Notes: generated by a model from the sequence alone, not told the origin. DNA of 64,000 nucleotides from Bacteroidales bacterium (GCA_017460915.1 JAFUAA010000047.1:27170-91169), one strand, 5' to 3'; counted from the first letter of the stretch, positions 53,495-63,482 are shown. Made by a program: numbers and translations.

Positions 53495-54376
53495 TTAGTT
53501 TTTGTCGTAATGCAAAGAATTATCCTTTAATTCTATATACCCTTCCTGGTCATAATCACGATGGTATTTGTTTATGAGATCTATAAGAGACTGTAAATAA
53601 GGGAGGTCACAATGGAGAGCATGATACCTGACAAATTGAACATTGTATCTGGTTTGAGATCCAAATGTCAATCTTTGCTCAATGTCTGATGGAATAAAGA
53701 AGGTAGAACGGTCGCCAAGATAATCATAAAACTCCGTCAAGAAAATGAGGATTCCAGCCAAATCAAAATCGCCAAAGTGAACGTATTTATTGGGAATTCC
53801 TTGAAGCCAATTGCGCAAGTCTGTCGATTGCGGATAACGGGAGACAAAGAGTAGGGGAACATTGCCTACCTCTTTCTCGAATAATTGACGTTGTTGTCGA
53901 ATCATACGGAAGTTCTCCATATTCTCAATCCCCACCACGATTATATCTTCTGGAATGGCAAACTGCTGCCAATTGTCGATGAACAAAAAACTACCTTCAG
54001 GTGGATTGACCACAAACGGCTTTCCATTCAACGAACACGGAAGGGGTTGATAGCTGTTAACAGGAAAACCTGGACAAGAGCGCACCTTGACCAACTTTGA
54101 GTTTCCCGTCTCTACTGCCTGTTCTGAACGCGTCTCGTATGATTGAGGCATCTCATCTCCGATCGTTCGCAGTTCTTCATAGTGTGCCTGCAAAAAGTTC
54201 TTCAACCCAAAAGGGTCAATGGCACGGAAGCTCCTGCGGCTACCATGTGTCTGCACTGTCAGCATCCCTTCTGCCAGCAGGATGTCAGTAAAGTCCTTCC
54301 GCAACAGACTTGCAGCAACCGTCTCGCCATTAACAAGTTGCAGTAAAGCATTCATCAGGGTCTTAGATATCTTCAT
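53495..54376 (-). CDS. jetD: JetD-like Toprim nuclease subunit
   Basis: 293 residues from the ATG at 54376, sharing a base with the jetC stop (TGATG). The N-terminal third is a winged-helix-like region ([29 protein letters not shown]). The C-terminal half is Toprim-like: Glu in [15 protein letters not shown] and Asp-x-Asp in [20 protein letters not shown]. JetD (MksG) of Wadjet is the nuclease that cuts plasmid DNA extruded by the SMC complex, using a topoVI-A-like Toprim site. This one is shorter than classical JetD proteins of about 400 residues. Confidence 0.75.
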   Translation of the reverse strand: MKISKTLMNALLQLVNGETVAASLLRKDFTDILLAEGMLTVQTHGSRRSFRAIDPFGLKNFLQAHYEELRTIGDEMPQSYETRSEQAVETGNSKLVKVRSCPGFPVNSYQPLPCSLNGKPFVVNPPEGSFLFIDNWQQFAIPEDIIVVGIENMENFRMIRQQRQLFEKEVGNVPLLFVSRYPQSTDLRNWLQGIPNKYVHFGDFDLAGILIFLTEFYDYLGDRSTFFIPSDIEQRLTFGSQTRYNVQFVRYHALHCDLPYLQSLIDLINKYHRDYDQEGYIELKDNSLHYDKN

Positions 54377-57300
54377 CACGCATTAATCGTCATCAAACGC
54401 TTAATGTGCGTCTGCGACTTGCCGTCCTTTGTCAGCAGATAGTTGTATTTATATAGGTCTGCATTATAACCCATTGGCGAACTGTTGATCAAATAGATGT
54501 TGCGTACATTGGCAAACTGCAGGATTCCGCTCACATTGCTTGGATGCAGTTTTCCGATTTCATCCATCATACAATGGATGATAAAGTCGCCATTCTTACG
54601 CGAGGCTCTGGTCTTGAACACATTGATGAGCATGATATTCACCATTGCTTTCACCAGGATATCCGTACCATCAGAACCTACGTTGTTGATACGTTCCACC
54701 CAACCCGTATTATTGTCATTTTCCTGAATACGGAACTGCAGACGGAACGTATCGCTAAGTGTCAGTTCTGTACGTGAAGGTTCCTTTTGCAGTTGCTTCA
54801 TGAATTTTTTCAGAAAATCCACCACCTTTTCGTTCACCTTGTCACGGTCTCCGCCAGAGAAGAGGTTCAACTCACCGATAGTCAACGCGTTCTCCTCTGT
54901 GAAATCTCGAATCTGGCGCAGCAGGAGGATCATACGGTCGGACGATTCTTCTGCTCTCAGTTCAATGCTGCGAATGACACCAGCGAAGTTCCGCTCCTGG
55001 AAGTCGTGGTTTACTTCTGCGATTATGCTCCGGATTTCTGCCGAATGGTTCATCAGCATTCCTACTTCACGGGAAACGCTGCGCAAGATAGTGTTATAGT
55101 GCTCGCTGACACGCAAACGATACATCTCAATCTTGTCGTTTTCAATAAATTCCTGTAGGTTAAGTGCAAAACGCAAATAGTCTTCGTCGTATTGCGGAGT
55201 GATAAAGTGGAAGGTGTTATTGGCTCCAAAGTGGGAATTGAACGAGTTGGTAGCACGCTTCAATTCTTCCATCTTCTGGCGTTTCTTGTTGACTGCTCCA
55301 CGCATCTGTACCACGAGGTCTGTCAAAGCCGTTGATGAGGCCAAAGCCACATCGTCGTGCAGGAACGCTTCTGGCAAGATGTTCTCCATCTGACAGAGTT
55401 GGCTATACTGCTTCAACCCATCCTTCATTGCATCAACGGCAGATTGCTTCAATTTGAGTTGCTCAGTTTTCTCCGTCCATTCTGATTCGAGACGTTTCCT
55501 TTTATCCTCATATTGATGACGAGTATTGGCATCCTTCGCCTCCAATTGCTTCTTTTCTTCCCGGAATTCTTGCTCATGCGAGAAGAGTTCTTCTTCGTCC
55601 TTACGATACTCAATGACAAAGTGCCGTTGTTTACTAATCTTGTCTAATGCGGTTTGTACGCTGGCAAGGTCGCGACGGCATAAGTCAAGGGCATTGGTAT
55701 CCGCTCCCTTTCCTTTCAGTTCTTCACGTTCCTGTCGCTCCAGCATCAGCCGCCGTTCATCAATATCTTTTTTCTTGTTCGTCTTTTCCTCAGCCTGTTT
55801 CTGTCGGAAGGTATCGAACTGGCTCTGCAAATTGCGAATGGCAGCATTGTATTCCGTGTCAGCAGCCTTCAAATCCTTGTCACGTTTGGTTCGCTGGCTA
55901 GTTCTGGCTGTTTTTTCGTTTTCCAATGCCAGCAGCGTCTCGTTGTCAACCTTTGTCCGCTTTTCGCGTTCTGCGGCAACCATCTCCTGCTCCTTTTTCT
56001 CAGCTTGGCGTAAACGGGTCTCGGCATCCTTAATCTTAGTAGGGATTTGTTCTGTCTGAACTCTCAGAATGGTCTCTTTCTCACTGAGTTCCGTTATCCG
56101 TCCTTTATAGTTCTTGCGCAGACTCTCTTGCTCGTTTTCGCATTGAACCTGAAGGTCAGCAATCTCCTCCTTTTTTGCGGTTACAGCCTCCGCCTGCTGT
56201 TTTTGCAAACTACGATAGTCATCCGGTGTGCGATGGTGAACAGGTATGGCTTCCAGATTGAGGCTGATGCCAAAGAGGCTGCCATCGTCTGTCAGTTGGG
56301 GTGCCAGGCCTTGTGCATAAAGCACGTGCTGTTCATCGACAACCTTCCCAATGGTATCCTCCCATCCAGGTTTATTCTGAGTCAGCCAGTCGTATAAAGA
56401 ACCTTTCCAACGGGCGAGCAAGGCTTCTGTTTCTGACAGTTCTGCCTGTAACTTTTTCAGTTGTTTCTGAGCCTCTTCCTGTCTGCGAGCGTAGTCGCGC
56501 TTTATTTGCTCATCCTTCAACTCCCATTCTTGTCGAAGTGCTTTCAAGTTGTTGGTCGTAACAGATAACTGGCTCTTCAATTCTTGTTCCTGTGCTTTCA
56601 GGTTCTGTATATCTTCCTTGCAACTCAATGTCTCTTTTTCCATCGGGTGCCAGTACTGCAACTCAGACAGGCGTTTATCTGCCAGATTGTGATTCCCTTG
56701 AAGCGTTGTGAGTCGTTCGTCAGATGCTGACAGCCATTCGCCGTACGCTTCTTCAACCGTTTTCTTTCGTTGGTCTCGTATCTTCACACATCTGTCTCTC
56801 CCCGTTTGTATACTGTCACGCTGACGTTGCAATTCTTCCTTCAGAGCAAGTACAAATTTACTCCACTCGTCGTCAAGAGCAGCGTAAAGTACCCGGTATT
56901 TCTCCGTCACATCCTTATACTGTTCCTCCAAAGCACGAAGCAGTCTTTCTTTTTGAGCCTTCTCGGCTAACAGTTTTGGCTCCTGCGCATCCTGTTCGAT
57001 GATTGCCTTAATGCCTATCTCTTCGTAATGTTTGCGCTTTTTGCGAATATCATCCAAGCGTTGCTCTCGCTTGCTGATTTCTTTTGTCAATTTGTCGTGC
57101 TCCTTCTCGTATTCCTGCTGTGTGGCGTCAATCTTCTCCTTAATCTTGCCCAGTTTTCCTTGTACCTCACGAATTTCTTCCTCTGCCATCGGCAATTGCT
57201 CTCGGGTATAATTCACCACATGGTTCAGTTGGTGCCAGGTTTGCGTCATCTCATAATCAAGAGCTATAAGTAGGCGATAGGTTTCCACCACCTTAGCAGC

Positions 57301-58026
57301 CTTGTTGCGCACGGGAATCTCTCCACTGTTGTCTTTCCTGTACCAACAGTCAATCTCGTCAAACTCCTGCTCAAAGTCAGCCACCAAATGGCGATAGTCT
57401 GACAGGCGGATGCTATCCTCTACGTCCGTCATCGACTGGATAATGGTGTTTTTCACAAAATCAGCATCGAGTTTGCTGTTTAGAAAAACGTTCTGTATGC
57501 TGCGCGGTATATTTTGGTACTTCGAACTTTCCACAATGGCATATTTGTCATAACGATGACTGCGGTCGTGGGTGTTACCGAAGATAATATTACGATACTG
57601 TTCGTAGGTCTCAATCTTGGCGCTGATTTCTTTGTTGCCTATGCGTTCGCGAATACGAATCCAGTCGCTCTCTACTCGTCCGCTGCCATCCACGAACCAC
57701 GATTTCTGATACGGGGCATCAATAAAGCGGAAGACCGCCTTCCCCTGACTGCGATAAGTCATGATGGAATAGGCACTATGTTCCGTTTTTACTTCATAGA
57801 TTATATACGAGTTGCTGTAACGGAAGTAGAACTCTTCGAACGACTTCTGCCCCTGTTGTATGCCCAGACGCATTTTATCAGCATTATAGAAGAACAGCAA
57901 TGCCCTCAACACCGTACTCTTACCTACACCCTGTGTTCCTGCGAAATGAACATTGCCATCCAACAGCACCTCTGCGTATGGAATATTTGCAGAGTTTAGG
58001 AATACGATTTTGTTCAGATGTCTCAT
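54376..58026 (-). CDS. jetC: JetC-like SMC ATPase (MukB/MksB type)
   Basis: 1216 residues. The N-terminal ATPase half has Walker A in HFAGTQGVGKSTVLRALLFF. Very long coiled coils occupy about 270-1000 with a break near 560-640 that could be the hinge (PGWEDTIGKVVDEQHVLYAQ GLAPQL). The C-terminal half carries NLFSGGDRDKVNEKV, the modified signature NVGSDGTDILVKAMVNIMLI and a Walker B-like FIIHCMMDEIGKLHPSNVSG. It ends RLMTINA. It is the motor of a condensin-like loop-extruding complex. It overlaps jetB by ATGA. Confidence 0.85.
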   Translation of the reverse strand: MRHLNKIVFLNSANIPYAEVLLDGNVHFAGTQGVGKSTVLRALLFFYNADKMRLGIQQGQKSFEEFYFRYSNSYIIYEVKTEHSAYSIMTYRSQGKAVFRFIDAPYQKSWFVDGSGRVESDWIRIRERIGNKEISAKIETYEQYRNIIFGNTHDRSHRYDKYAIVESSKYQNIPRSIQNVFLNSKLDADFVKNTIIQSMTDVEDSIRLSDYRHLVADFEQEFDEIDCWYRKDNSGEIPVRNKAAKVVETYRLLIALDYEMTQTWHQLNHVVNYTREQLPMAEEEIREVQGKLGKIKEKIDATQQEYEKEHDKLTKEISKREQRLDDIRKKRKHYEEIGIKAIIEQDAQEPKLLAEKAQKERLLRALEEQYKDVTEKYRVLYAALDDEWSKFVLALKEELQRQRDSIQTGRDRCVKIRDQRKKTVEEAYGEWLSASDERLTTLQGNHNLADKRLSELQYWHPMEKETLSCKEDIQNLKAQEQELKSQLSVTTNNLKALRQEWELKDEQIKRDYARRQEEAQKQLKKLQAELSETEALLARWKGSLYDWLTQNKPGWEDTIGKVVDEQHVLYAQGLAPQLTDDGSLFGISLNLEAIPVHHRTPDDYRSLQKQQAEAVTAKKEEIADLQVQCENEQESLRKNYKGRITELSEKETILRVQTEQIPTKIKDAETRLRQAEKKEQEMVAAEREKRTKVDNETLLALENEKTARTSQRTKRDKDLKAADTEYNAAIRNLQSQFDTFRQKQAEEKTNKKKDIDERRLMLERQEREELKGKGADTNALDLCRRDLASVQTALDKISKQRHFVIEYRKDEEELFSHEQEFREEKKQLEAKDANTRHQYEDKRKRLESEWTEKTEQLKLKQSAVDAMKDGLKQYSQLCQMENILPEAFLHDDVALASSTALTDLVVQMRGAVNKKRQKMEELKRATNSFNSHFGANNTFHFITPQYDEDYLRFALNLQEFIENDKIEMYRLRVSEHYNTILRSVSREVGMLMNHSAEIRSIIAEVNHDFQERNFAGVIRSIELRAEESSDRMILLLRQIRDFTEENALTIGELNLFSGGDRDKVNEKVVDFLKKFMKQLQKEPSRTELTLSDTFRLQFRIQENDNNTGWVERINNVGSDGTDILVKAMVNIMLINVFKTRASRKNGDFIIHCMMDEIGKLHPSNVSGILQFANVRNIYLINSSPMGYNADLYKYNYLLTKDGKSQTHIKRLMTINA

Positions 58027-58577
58027 AGCTCGGGTACCTCCTCTTCATTATAGATTGTTATCAGGTTCACCATGTCCTCGGCATAGCGGAAGGCGGCTGT
58101 CACTTTGTAGGTACCGTCTTCCTCGTTGATGAGTTCTGTAAATCCCATATTGGTGAGTTCATTGATGAGTTTCTCCACAATCTCCTGATTGGAGTTCTGT
58201 TTGCGGAACAGTTTACGTGCTTTGTCGCGCAGTTCTACATCGAGGTTGATACGCTCCAGGATGTGTGTGGAACGAAACTGAAAACCCGTGGAGAATGTAA
58301 TATCGTATGTTTTCAAGAAATCCAGAATATCCACCCATTGCGCAAAACTCTGCAATTTCTGTTCAATGGTTTGCTTTGCCTCCTGATTGCGGGCAAAGTA
58401 GTAATAGCCATCTCCTGATTCCAATCGTAGTCCTAATTCAGAGAAATAGGTCTCGTAGTCGGAAAAGTTCTCCTCGATGTCGTCGTACAGGTGCTTAACT
58501 TCCTGGTCGGTACTGTCAACCGAGAGGAAGCCGCCTTTGCTCATCCGTTCAAAGATTCGTTGTGTATTAGTTCGCAT
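58023..58577 (-). CDS. jetB: JetB-like (MukE/kite) subunit
   Basis: 184 residues, predicted as tandem winged helices (ERMSKGGFLSVDSTDQEVKH LYDDIEENF, EKLINELTNMGFTELINEED GTYKVTAAFRYAEDMVNLI). Its size and position between the kleisin and SMC genes fit the MukE/JetB kite proteins, which dimerise on the kleisin. It overlaps jetA by 11 bases and jetC by 4. Confidence 0.75.
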   Translation of the reverse strand: MRTNTQRIFERMSKGGFLSVDSTDQEVKHLYDDIEENFSDYETYFSELGLRLESGDGYYYFARNQEAKQTIEQKLQSFAQWVDILDFLKTYDITFSTGFQFRSTHILERINLDVELRDKARKLFRKQNSNQEIVEKLINELTNMGFTELINEEDGTYKVTAAFRYAEDMVNLITIYNEEEVPEL

Positions 58578-59766
58578 ATATCAGTGCATATTCAATGTTT
58601 TCAAAAGTCTCGTAGTTGTCAGTAATGCGCAGGTCATCACTATGTTGAGTCGCCATCTGGCAGTAGAGGATGATATGGTCATTCAGGGTTCGTGGCTGGT
58701 GGTAGTTATAGTTTCTGATGAACGAGAACAAGTGTTGGCCCTGTGCCTTGAAAGCATTCCACAGTTCTGTCGTGTTGACGCTGTTCACTTCCTCCATGTC
58801 GTTATTCAAGAATACTTCATCCAGCGGGTCTGCCTCGGTTCTTGCCAACCGACGAATATCATTTTTGCCGACGATTTTTCGTATCAAGGCGTAGGCCTCT
58901 TCATTGCTACGGAGCATATCTACCGACAGGAAAATGCGGTTGTAGGGCCTTTTCTCCATCCACAACGGATTGTCTTCGTCCAATACACGCACCACATTGG
59001 TGTCTTCTCTCCATGTCAATTGGTCTTTCAGATATTTCAATCGACGTATCTTCTTCAGCAACAAACTCTGTTGTTCAATCTGGTTGATGTAGTCAATAAT
59101 CTGCTTCTCGATTTCCAACAGGTTATGGTCAGCCTCGGTGAAATCATTACGGACATCCATCGTCGTGCGCTGCATATCCGGATCGGTGGCCATCTTGAAG
59201 AATACCACCTCACCGTCCATCATCTTCTCGCACTCCGCCATCAACTGCTTGATGCCCTTCCGTTTCTCATCAAGATTCTCCAATCGCGTCTTCTTGATCT
59301 TATAATTGGGTTCCTGCTTATAGGCCACATCCACATTTCGCTTCAAGTCTATCACATTCTTCAGCGTCCTCAGTCCGATACGTCGAAGCATCTTCCTAAC
59401 ATTACTCTGATATTGTGACTTCCTGTGCTCATTAGTCTCCTCAAGATAGTAGCCAATATTTTCCTTCAATGCGTTGATATGTTCTCGGACACTCGCCACG
59501 CTGATTTCCTCATTCATGTCAAGCACTTCCTCGAAGAACTGCACATACACGTCCTCCATTTCCAGGAAGTCACCATTCTCGTGTATCACTCCATGTTCGA
59601 TGAGATACTGCACCCGCTCCCGCTTATAGTCCACAATCTCCATGGCGAAGTCCGTGCGGTAGGAGAGGGACTTGCGCCGTTCGAACATATCGCGAAACAG
59701 CACCTTCTCCCTGTCAAGCATCTTGACTAATTCTTCTATTGTTCGGAAATTCGATAAAACTTCCAT
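58567..59766 (-). CDS. jetA: JetA-like kleisin (MukF type)
   Basis: 399 residues. An N-terminal winged-helix part (KVLFRDMFERRKSLSYRTDF, VQYLIEHGVIHENGDFLEME) is followed by a helical middle (YYLEETNEHRKSQYQSNVRK MLRRIGLRTLKNVI) and a C-terminal segment (NSVNTTELWNAFKAQGQHLF SFIRNY) that would contact the SMC cap. It is the first gene of the operon, matching the jetABCD order of Wadjet. Confidence 0.75.
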   Translation of the reverse strand: MEVLSNFRTIEELVKMLDREKVLFRDMFERRKSLSYRTDFAMEIVDYKRERVQYLIEHGVIHENGDFLEMEDVYVQFFEEVLDMNEEISVASVREHINALKENIGYYLEETNEHRKSQYQSNVRKMLRRIGLRTLKNVIDLKRNVDVAYKQEPNYKIKKTRLENLDEKRKGIKQLMAECEKMMDGEVVFFKMATDPDMQRTTMDVRNDFTEADHNLLEIEKQIIDYINQIEQQSLLLKKIRRLKYLKDQLTWREDTNVVRVLDEDNPLWMEKRPYNRIFLSVDMLRSNEEAYALIRKIVGKNDIRRLARTEADPLDEVFLNNDMEEVNSVNTTELWNAFKAQGQHLFSFIRNYNYHQPRTLNDHIILYCQMATQHSDDLRITDNYETFENIEYALIYAN

Positions 59767-59829
59767 GATTTATTCCATTTGTAGGTTTGTAGCAATTTAT
59801 TCTAGCCAGCTTTCGAGCATTATGTGCAA

Positions 59830-59837
59830 CAAAAATA
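59830..59837 (-). promoter_or_regulatory. -7 box for the jetABCD operon
   Basis: TATTTTTG on the minus strand, about 63 bases before the ATG at 59766. It is the only good promoter I see for the whole SMC operon. Confidence 0.6.
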
Positions 59838-60019
59838 CAAACATTTCCCAAAACCAAAGAACCTTTACCACAAAAATCACGTATTGGCTTTTCAATTTTC
59901 TATTTTCCCTTCTTATAAAAAACAAATCAATTTCTTCCATCCCCTCAATCCACCAATAAACTTGTTTCGAAATCACGGCCTCAGGAACCCACCGTCTTTC
60001 TTGTCCATAAAACAGACTT

Positions 60020-60133
60020 TTATCTGGCAACACAAACCTCCCAATGCCCCGTCTTGTTGCTGCCTATTCGGGCAATGGCGCCTTTCTTTTTCAGTTCGTT
60101 GAGCTGGCGTTTGACGGTGGCTTCCGATGTATC
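60020..60133 (-). pseudogene. remnant winged-helix C-terminus
   Basis: Reads SEATVKRQLNELKKKGAIAR IGSNKTGHWEV before a stop. This is the typical C-terminal winged helix of AlbA_2-type ATP-binding or Fic-type proteins. The sequence upstream (60134-60240) has no matching frame and runs into the end of the DUF4143 gene, so only a stump remains. The rest of 59838-60019 contains nothing recognisable. Confidence 0.55.
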
Positions 60134-60147
60134 CACTGGCCGTAACA

Positions 60148-61611
60148 TTACATCCCATCCGTATGTCTGCTTCTGCTGATGGTGTTTTCTCCCACAATAT
60201 ATGCATAGCAAGCAGCGGGCATAAACTGCAAATTGCCCCAAGGCTGGCTCGACAAACCGCTTTGGGTCATCGTGGTCACAAGGGCCTGGCGTAAGTTGTT
60301 GGTTTCCATATACGACTTCAGCGACACCAATTCGTTGGAGTTTTCGAAATATCGGTCACTCCACTTCACTTCAACGGCCCATTCGGGTTTTTGCTTGGCT
60401 TCATTGATGCCCACGATGTCCACCTCGCCCATTTCTTTCTTTCCGATACGCCAGTTGGCGTAACTGATGTCGCCACCCAAACGCGGGATCCACTGTGAAA
60501 TGACCGCAGTTTCCACCATTTCGCCAATCTCGCCGTCGGCCATCGTGATCGGCTGGAACAACGCACAACGCAACGAAGGATTGGTCAAGTAAATCTTGAA
60601 ATTGCGCTCACGCTGATAGCGTTTGGCCGTATTGTCGGTGCGATGGATGATTTTTATCAAAAAAGCAGCCTCAAGGTATTCGAGATACTTGCGAAGCGTG
60701 TCCTTCTTCACGCCCGTGTTCTGCGAAAGGCTCTCGAAAGAAAACTGGTTTCCAGACAGATAAGCCACCATCGTGAACATGGAGTTGAGTTCTTGCACAT
60801 CGGTAATGCCATACAGCACGGGCAAGTCGCGCATGAGCACCTTGTCAACAATGTCGTGTCGGACATATTGCCGAGGGTCGGAGTGGATTTCTGCACTAAG
60901 AGCCACTTCGGGATAGCCACCGTAATTGATGTAATCAATAAACAACTCATTCAGCCGCTGAATGTCAGGCGATTCAAGGATGCGAGTCGGTTTCCCGTTC
61001 CAACTGATTTCGCTTTCTCCGACCAAGCCTTCCTCCTTGTGCAAATGGAGGTATTCGTAGAACAACAGCGGCGGCAAATGAAAGTCGGTGAAACGGCCCG
61101 CCCCGCTCTCAATACTGCTTTTCTTCAAAGCCGCAGCCGCACTGCCAGAAGCCACAAAACGCACATTGGGATAAGCATCGACCAACGACTTGAGATGGAT
61201 TTCCCAATCCTTCAGGTATTGCACCTCGTCAAAGAAGACATAATGCTGCTCGTCGAATGAAAACGCCTTCCCCATGGCTTTGAATGCCGTGTACATCAAC
61301 TGTTCAAGCGGAACGCCATTATAGATAGGCGTTTCCACCGAAAGATAAACCAAGTTCCGGGGCGAAACCCCATCATCAATAAGACGTTGTATGGTATGAT
61401 AGATCATGACCGTTTTCCCGACACGGCGCGGACCCATCAGGACAAAAGCCCGCTTGATCTCCATATTGCTTACCATAGCATAGAAACTTTCAAGATAAGC
61501 CCTCGGCATCAATGCCTTGAAATCTTCACGAATGGCACCGCTTGACCACCAAGGGTTGTCCATCATCATTCGCGAAAACATCTGTTTTTCAACCACTTCG
61601 TTTATCTCCAT
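60148..61611 (-). CDS. AAA ATPase with DUF4143 domain
   Basis: 487 residues. Walker A RAFVLMGPRRVGKTVMIYHT and Walker B HYVFFDEVQYLKDWEIHLKS, then RFVASGSAAAALKKSSIESG AGRFTDFHLPPLLFYEYL, are the AAA_14 module. About 215-440 is DUF4143 (INYGGYPEVALSAEIHSDPR QYVRHDIVDKVL, LSQNTGVKKDTLRKYLEYLE AAFLIKII, GEIGEMVETAVISQWI, VDIVGINEAKQKPEWAVEVK WSD, the last a PD-(D/E)XK-like fold). This family is common in accessory regions and its role is unknown. The last 15 residues (SRSRHTDGM) may be abnormal, since the remnant winged helix begins directly behind. Confidence 0.85.
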   Translation of the reverse strand: MEINEVVEKQMFSRMMMDNPWWSSGAIREDFKALMPRAYLESFYAMVSNMEIKRAFVLMGPRRVGKTVMIYHTIQRLIDDGVSPRNLVYLSVETPIYNGVPLEQLMYTAFKAMGKAFSFDEQHYVFFDEVQYLKDWEIHLKSLVDAYPNVRFVASGSAAAALKKSSIESGAGRFTDFHLPPLLFYEYLHLHKEEGLVGESEISWNGKPTRILESPDIQRLNELFIDYINYGGYPEVALSAEIHSDPRQYVRHDIVDKVLMRDLPVLYGITDVQELNSMFTMVAYLSGNQFSFESLSQNTGVKKDTLRKYLEYLEAAFLIKIIHRTDNTAKRYQRERNFKIYLTNPSLRCALFQPITMADGEIGEMVETAVISQWIPRLGGDISYANWRIGKKEMGEVDIVGINEAKQKPEWAVEVKWSDRYFENSNELVSLKSYMETNNLRQALVTTMTQSGLSSQPWGNLQFMPAACYAYIVGENTISRSRHTDGM

Positions 61612-61636
61612 TAGTTCACTACTTTAGTTTACGCCG

Positions 61637-61644
61637 CAAAGATA
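61637..61644 (-). promoter_or_regulatory. -7 box for the AAA/DUF4143 gene
   Basis: TATCTTTG on the minus strand, 25 bases before the ATG at 61611. Confidence 0.65.
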
Positions 61645-61837
61645 CATCTTTTTTGGAAAAATAAGACTATTTTTTTCGCTTATTTTGACAAATTAGGAAA
61701 ATTTAGAGAAAACAAATGTAAAACAAAGCAATATATTTTCTTATTTTTCCATTATATATAATTGATATTCAGATATATAAATTCATTTTTTCAATTAAGT
61801 GGATTGTAATACGCTTATTTTTCCAAACGAGGGGATT

Positions 61838-63454
61838 TTAAAACCCCGCCAAGCGCATCGTCACCGTGGGAATGAGCAACAAGGCGCCGATGACGATGAG
61901 GACAAGGATGAACTTCCAGATGAAGCGCACCCACTTGTCCCACGGGATGCGGGCCACGCCGAGGGCGGCCATCAGGACGCCGCTGGTGGGAGTGATCATG
62001 TTGGTGAAGCCGTCGCCAAACTGGAAGGCCATCACCGTGGCCTGACGCGAGATACCAATCAAGTCGCTGAAAGGTGCCATAATCGGCATGGTGATGGCGG
62101 CCTTGGCCGAGCCGCTAGGGATGACGATATTAATCAAGGTCTGGATGCCATACATGATTTCCGCCGAGGCGATCTGCCCCACGTTGCTCATCGACTTGGA
62201 GAGGCCGTAGAGAATCGTGTCGATGACGCCACCGTCCTGAAGCACGATGACGATGCCGCCCGCCAAGCCCACGATGACCGCCGCCGAGAGGATGTCGCCC
62301 ATGCCTTCGAGGAAAAGTTTCGCAATATCGCTCGCGCTCTTGTCGACCGCGAGGCCACTGGCGATGCCGAGCACCAAGAACAGCGAGGCAATCTCCATGA
62401 TGTACCAATCGTAGCCTAATACCCCGACCACGAGGAAATAGACCGTGGCGAACAGCAGGGTCAGGACGAAATAATGCACCGTCTTGCGCAAGGTGACGAT
62501 GCCCAACAGGACAAACACCGCCGTCCCGATGGGCAGCAGCGGCAAGGTGGTCGAGTTGTTGCCGATTTTCAAGGTCGTTTGCGGATAAAGTATTGAGAAT
62601 ACGATTAATACGACGGCCAGAAAACCAAAGACGAACCACGCCTTCTTTGGAGTTATCAGTTGGAAGTTATCAGCTGTCAGTTGAGCATGTTCGGCTCTCC
62701 AATAGGCATCTTCGTCGTACATGATGGACGACTGCGGGTTTTTCTTCACCTTGTTGGCATACCACAGCACGAAAATGATGCCCACCACGGTCAGGATAGC
62801 CCAGCAGAAAGCACGATAGCCGAGACCCGTGAAGAGCGGAATGCCCGCGATGCCTTGAGCGATGCCAATGGTGAACGGGTTGAGCATCGCGCCCGAAAAA
62901 CCGATGTGCGCCGCCACATACACCATGCAGAGGCCCACGATGCTGTCGTAGCCCATCGAGATGGCCAGCGGAATGATCATCAAGGTAAAAGCAATGGTCT
63001 CCTCACTCATGCCGAACACGCTCCCGAAGAGGCTGAACAGCAACATAATCAGAATGATGACGATGTTGTTCACCCCGATTTTCCGCATCAACTTGCTGCG
63101 TTCGAGGCGTTTGGTGAACTTCAGAAACGAGAGGATGCCCATGTCGATGGCTTTGCTCTTGTTCATGATCCAGAATGCGCCCCCGATGATCAAGATGAAG
63201 ACGATGATGTTGCTCTGCTTGACGAATCCCTTGTAGAATGCCGAAAACACCTGCCACGTCTGTGGCTCGGCGTGGAACGTATTGTCGCCAACTGACTCCG
63301 GCAGTTGGTCGGCATAATAAAACGTCATCACCGTCTCCCCGCCGACCTGCTCCTCGACGTATTTCCCCGGGGGGATAATCCATGTGAGCACTGCTGCGAT
63401 GACGATGATACAGAAAACGATAACGAAGGTATGTGGGACTTTGCGCTTTTTCAT
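61838..63454 (-). CDS. YfcC-type / DcuC-superfamily membrane transporter
   Basis: 538 residues with about 12-13 membrane helices. YfcC-like blocks: PHTFVIVFCIIVIAAVLTWI IPPGKY, FGMSEETIAFTLMIIPLAIS MGYDSI, AHIGFSGAMLNPFTIGIAQG IAGIPLFTG, QTLINIVIPSGSAKAAITMP IMAP and FQFGDGFTNMITPTSGVLMA AL. The family transports C4-dicarboxylates, amino acids or similar anions; the substrate here is unknown. In the central cytoplasmic loop, residues about 257-268 (QLTADNFQLITP) are encoded by a repeat of the CAACTGATAACT kind, an apparent in-frame insertion. Confidence 0.85.
   Translation of the reverse strand: MKKRKVPHTFVIVFCIIVIAAVLTWIIPPGKYVEEQVGGETVMTFYYADQLPESVGDNTFHAEPQTWQVFSAFYKGFVKQSNIIVFILIIGGAFWIMNKSKAIDMGILSFLKFTKRLERSKLMRKIGVNNIVIILIMLLFSLFGSVFGMSEETIAFTLMIIPLAISMGYDSIVGLCMVYVAAHIGFSGAMLNPFTIGIAQGIAGIPLFTGLGYRAFCWAILTVVGIIFVLWYANKVKKNPQSSIMYDEDAYWRAEHAQLTADNFQLITPKKAWFVFGFLAVVLIVFSILYPQTTLKIGNNSTTLPLLPIGTAVFVLLGIVTLRKTVHYFVLTLLFATVYFLVVGVLGYDWYIMEIASLFLVLGIASGLAVDKSASDIAKLFLEGMGDILSAAVIVGLAGGIVIVLQDGGVIDTILYGLSKSMSNVGQIASAEIMYGIQTLINIVIPSGSAKAAITMPIMAPFSDLIGISRQATVMAFQFGDGFTNMITPTSGVLMAALGVARIPWDKWVRFIWKFILVLIVIGALLLIPTVTMRLAGF
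62652..62683. repeat. GTTATCAGTTGGAAGTTATCAG-type repeat in the transporter gene
   Basis: Tandem GTTATCAG/TGTCAGTTG words, low in complexity and unlike the surrounding codons; translated as LTADNFQLIT. Confidence 0.6.
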
Positions 63455-63474
63455 CGACTTTTCAAAATTTAATG

Positions 63475-63482
63475 CAAAATTA
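63475..63482 (-). promoter_or_regulatory. -7 box for the transporter gene
   Basis: TAATTTTG on the minus strand, 20 bases before the ATG at 63454. Confidence 0.6.

Noticed and set aside
59797-60033. 78-codon minus-strand frame upstream of the SMC operon
   Set aside because: It spans the operon promoter and has no protein-like features beyond chance hydrophobic residues.
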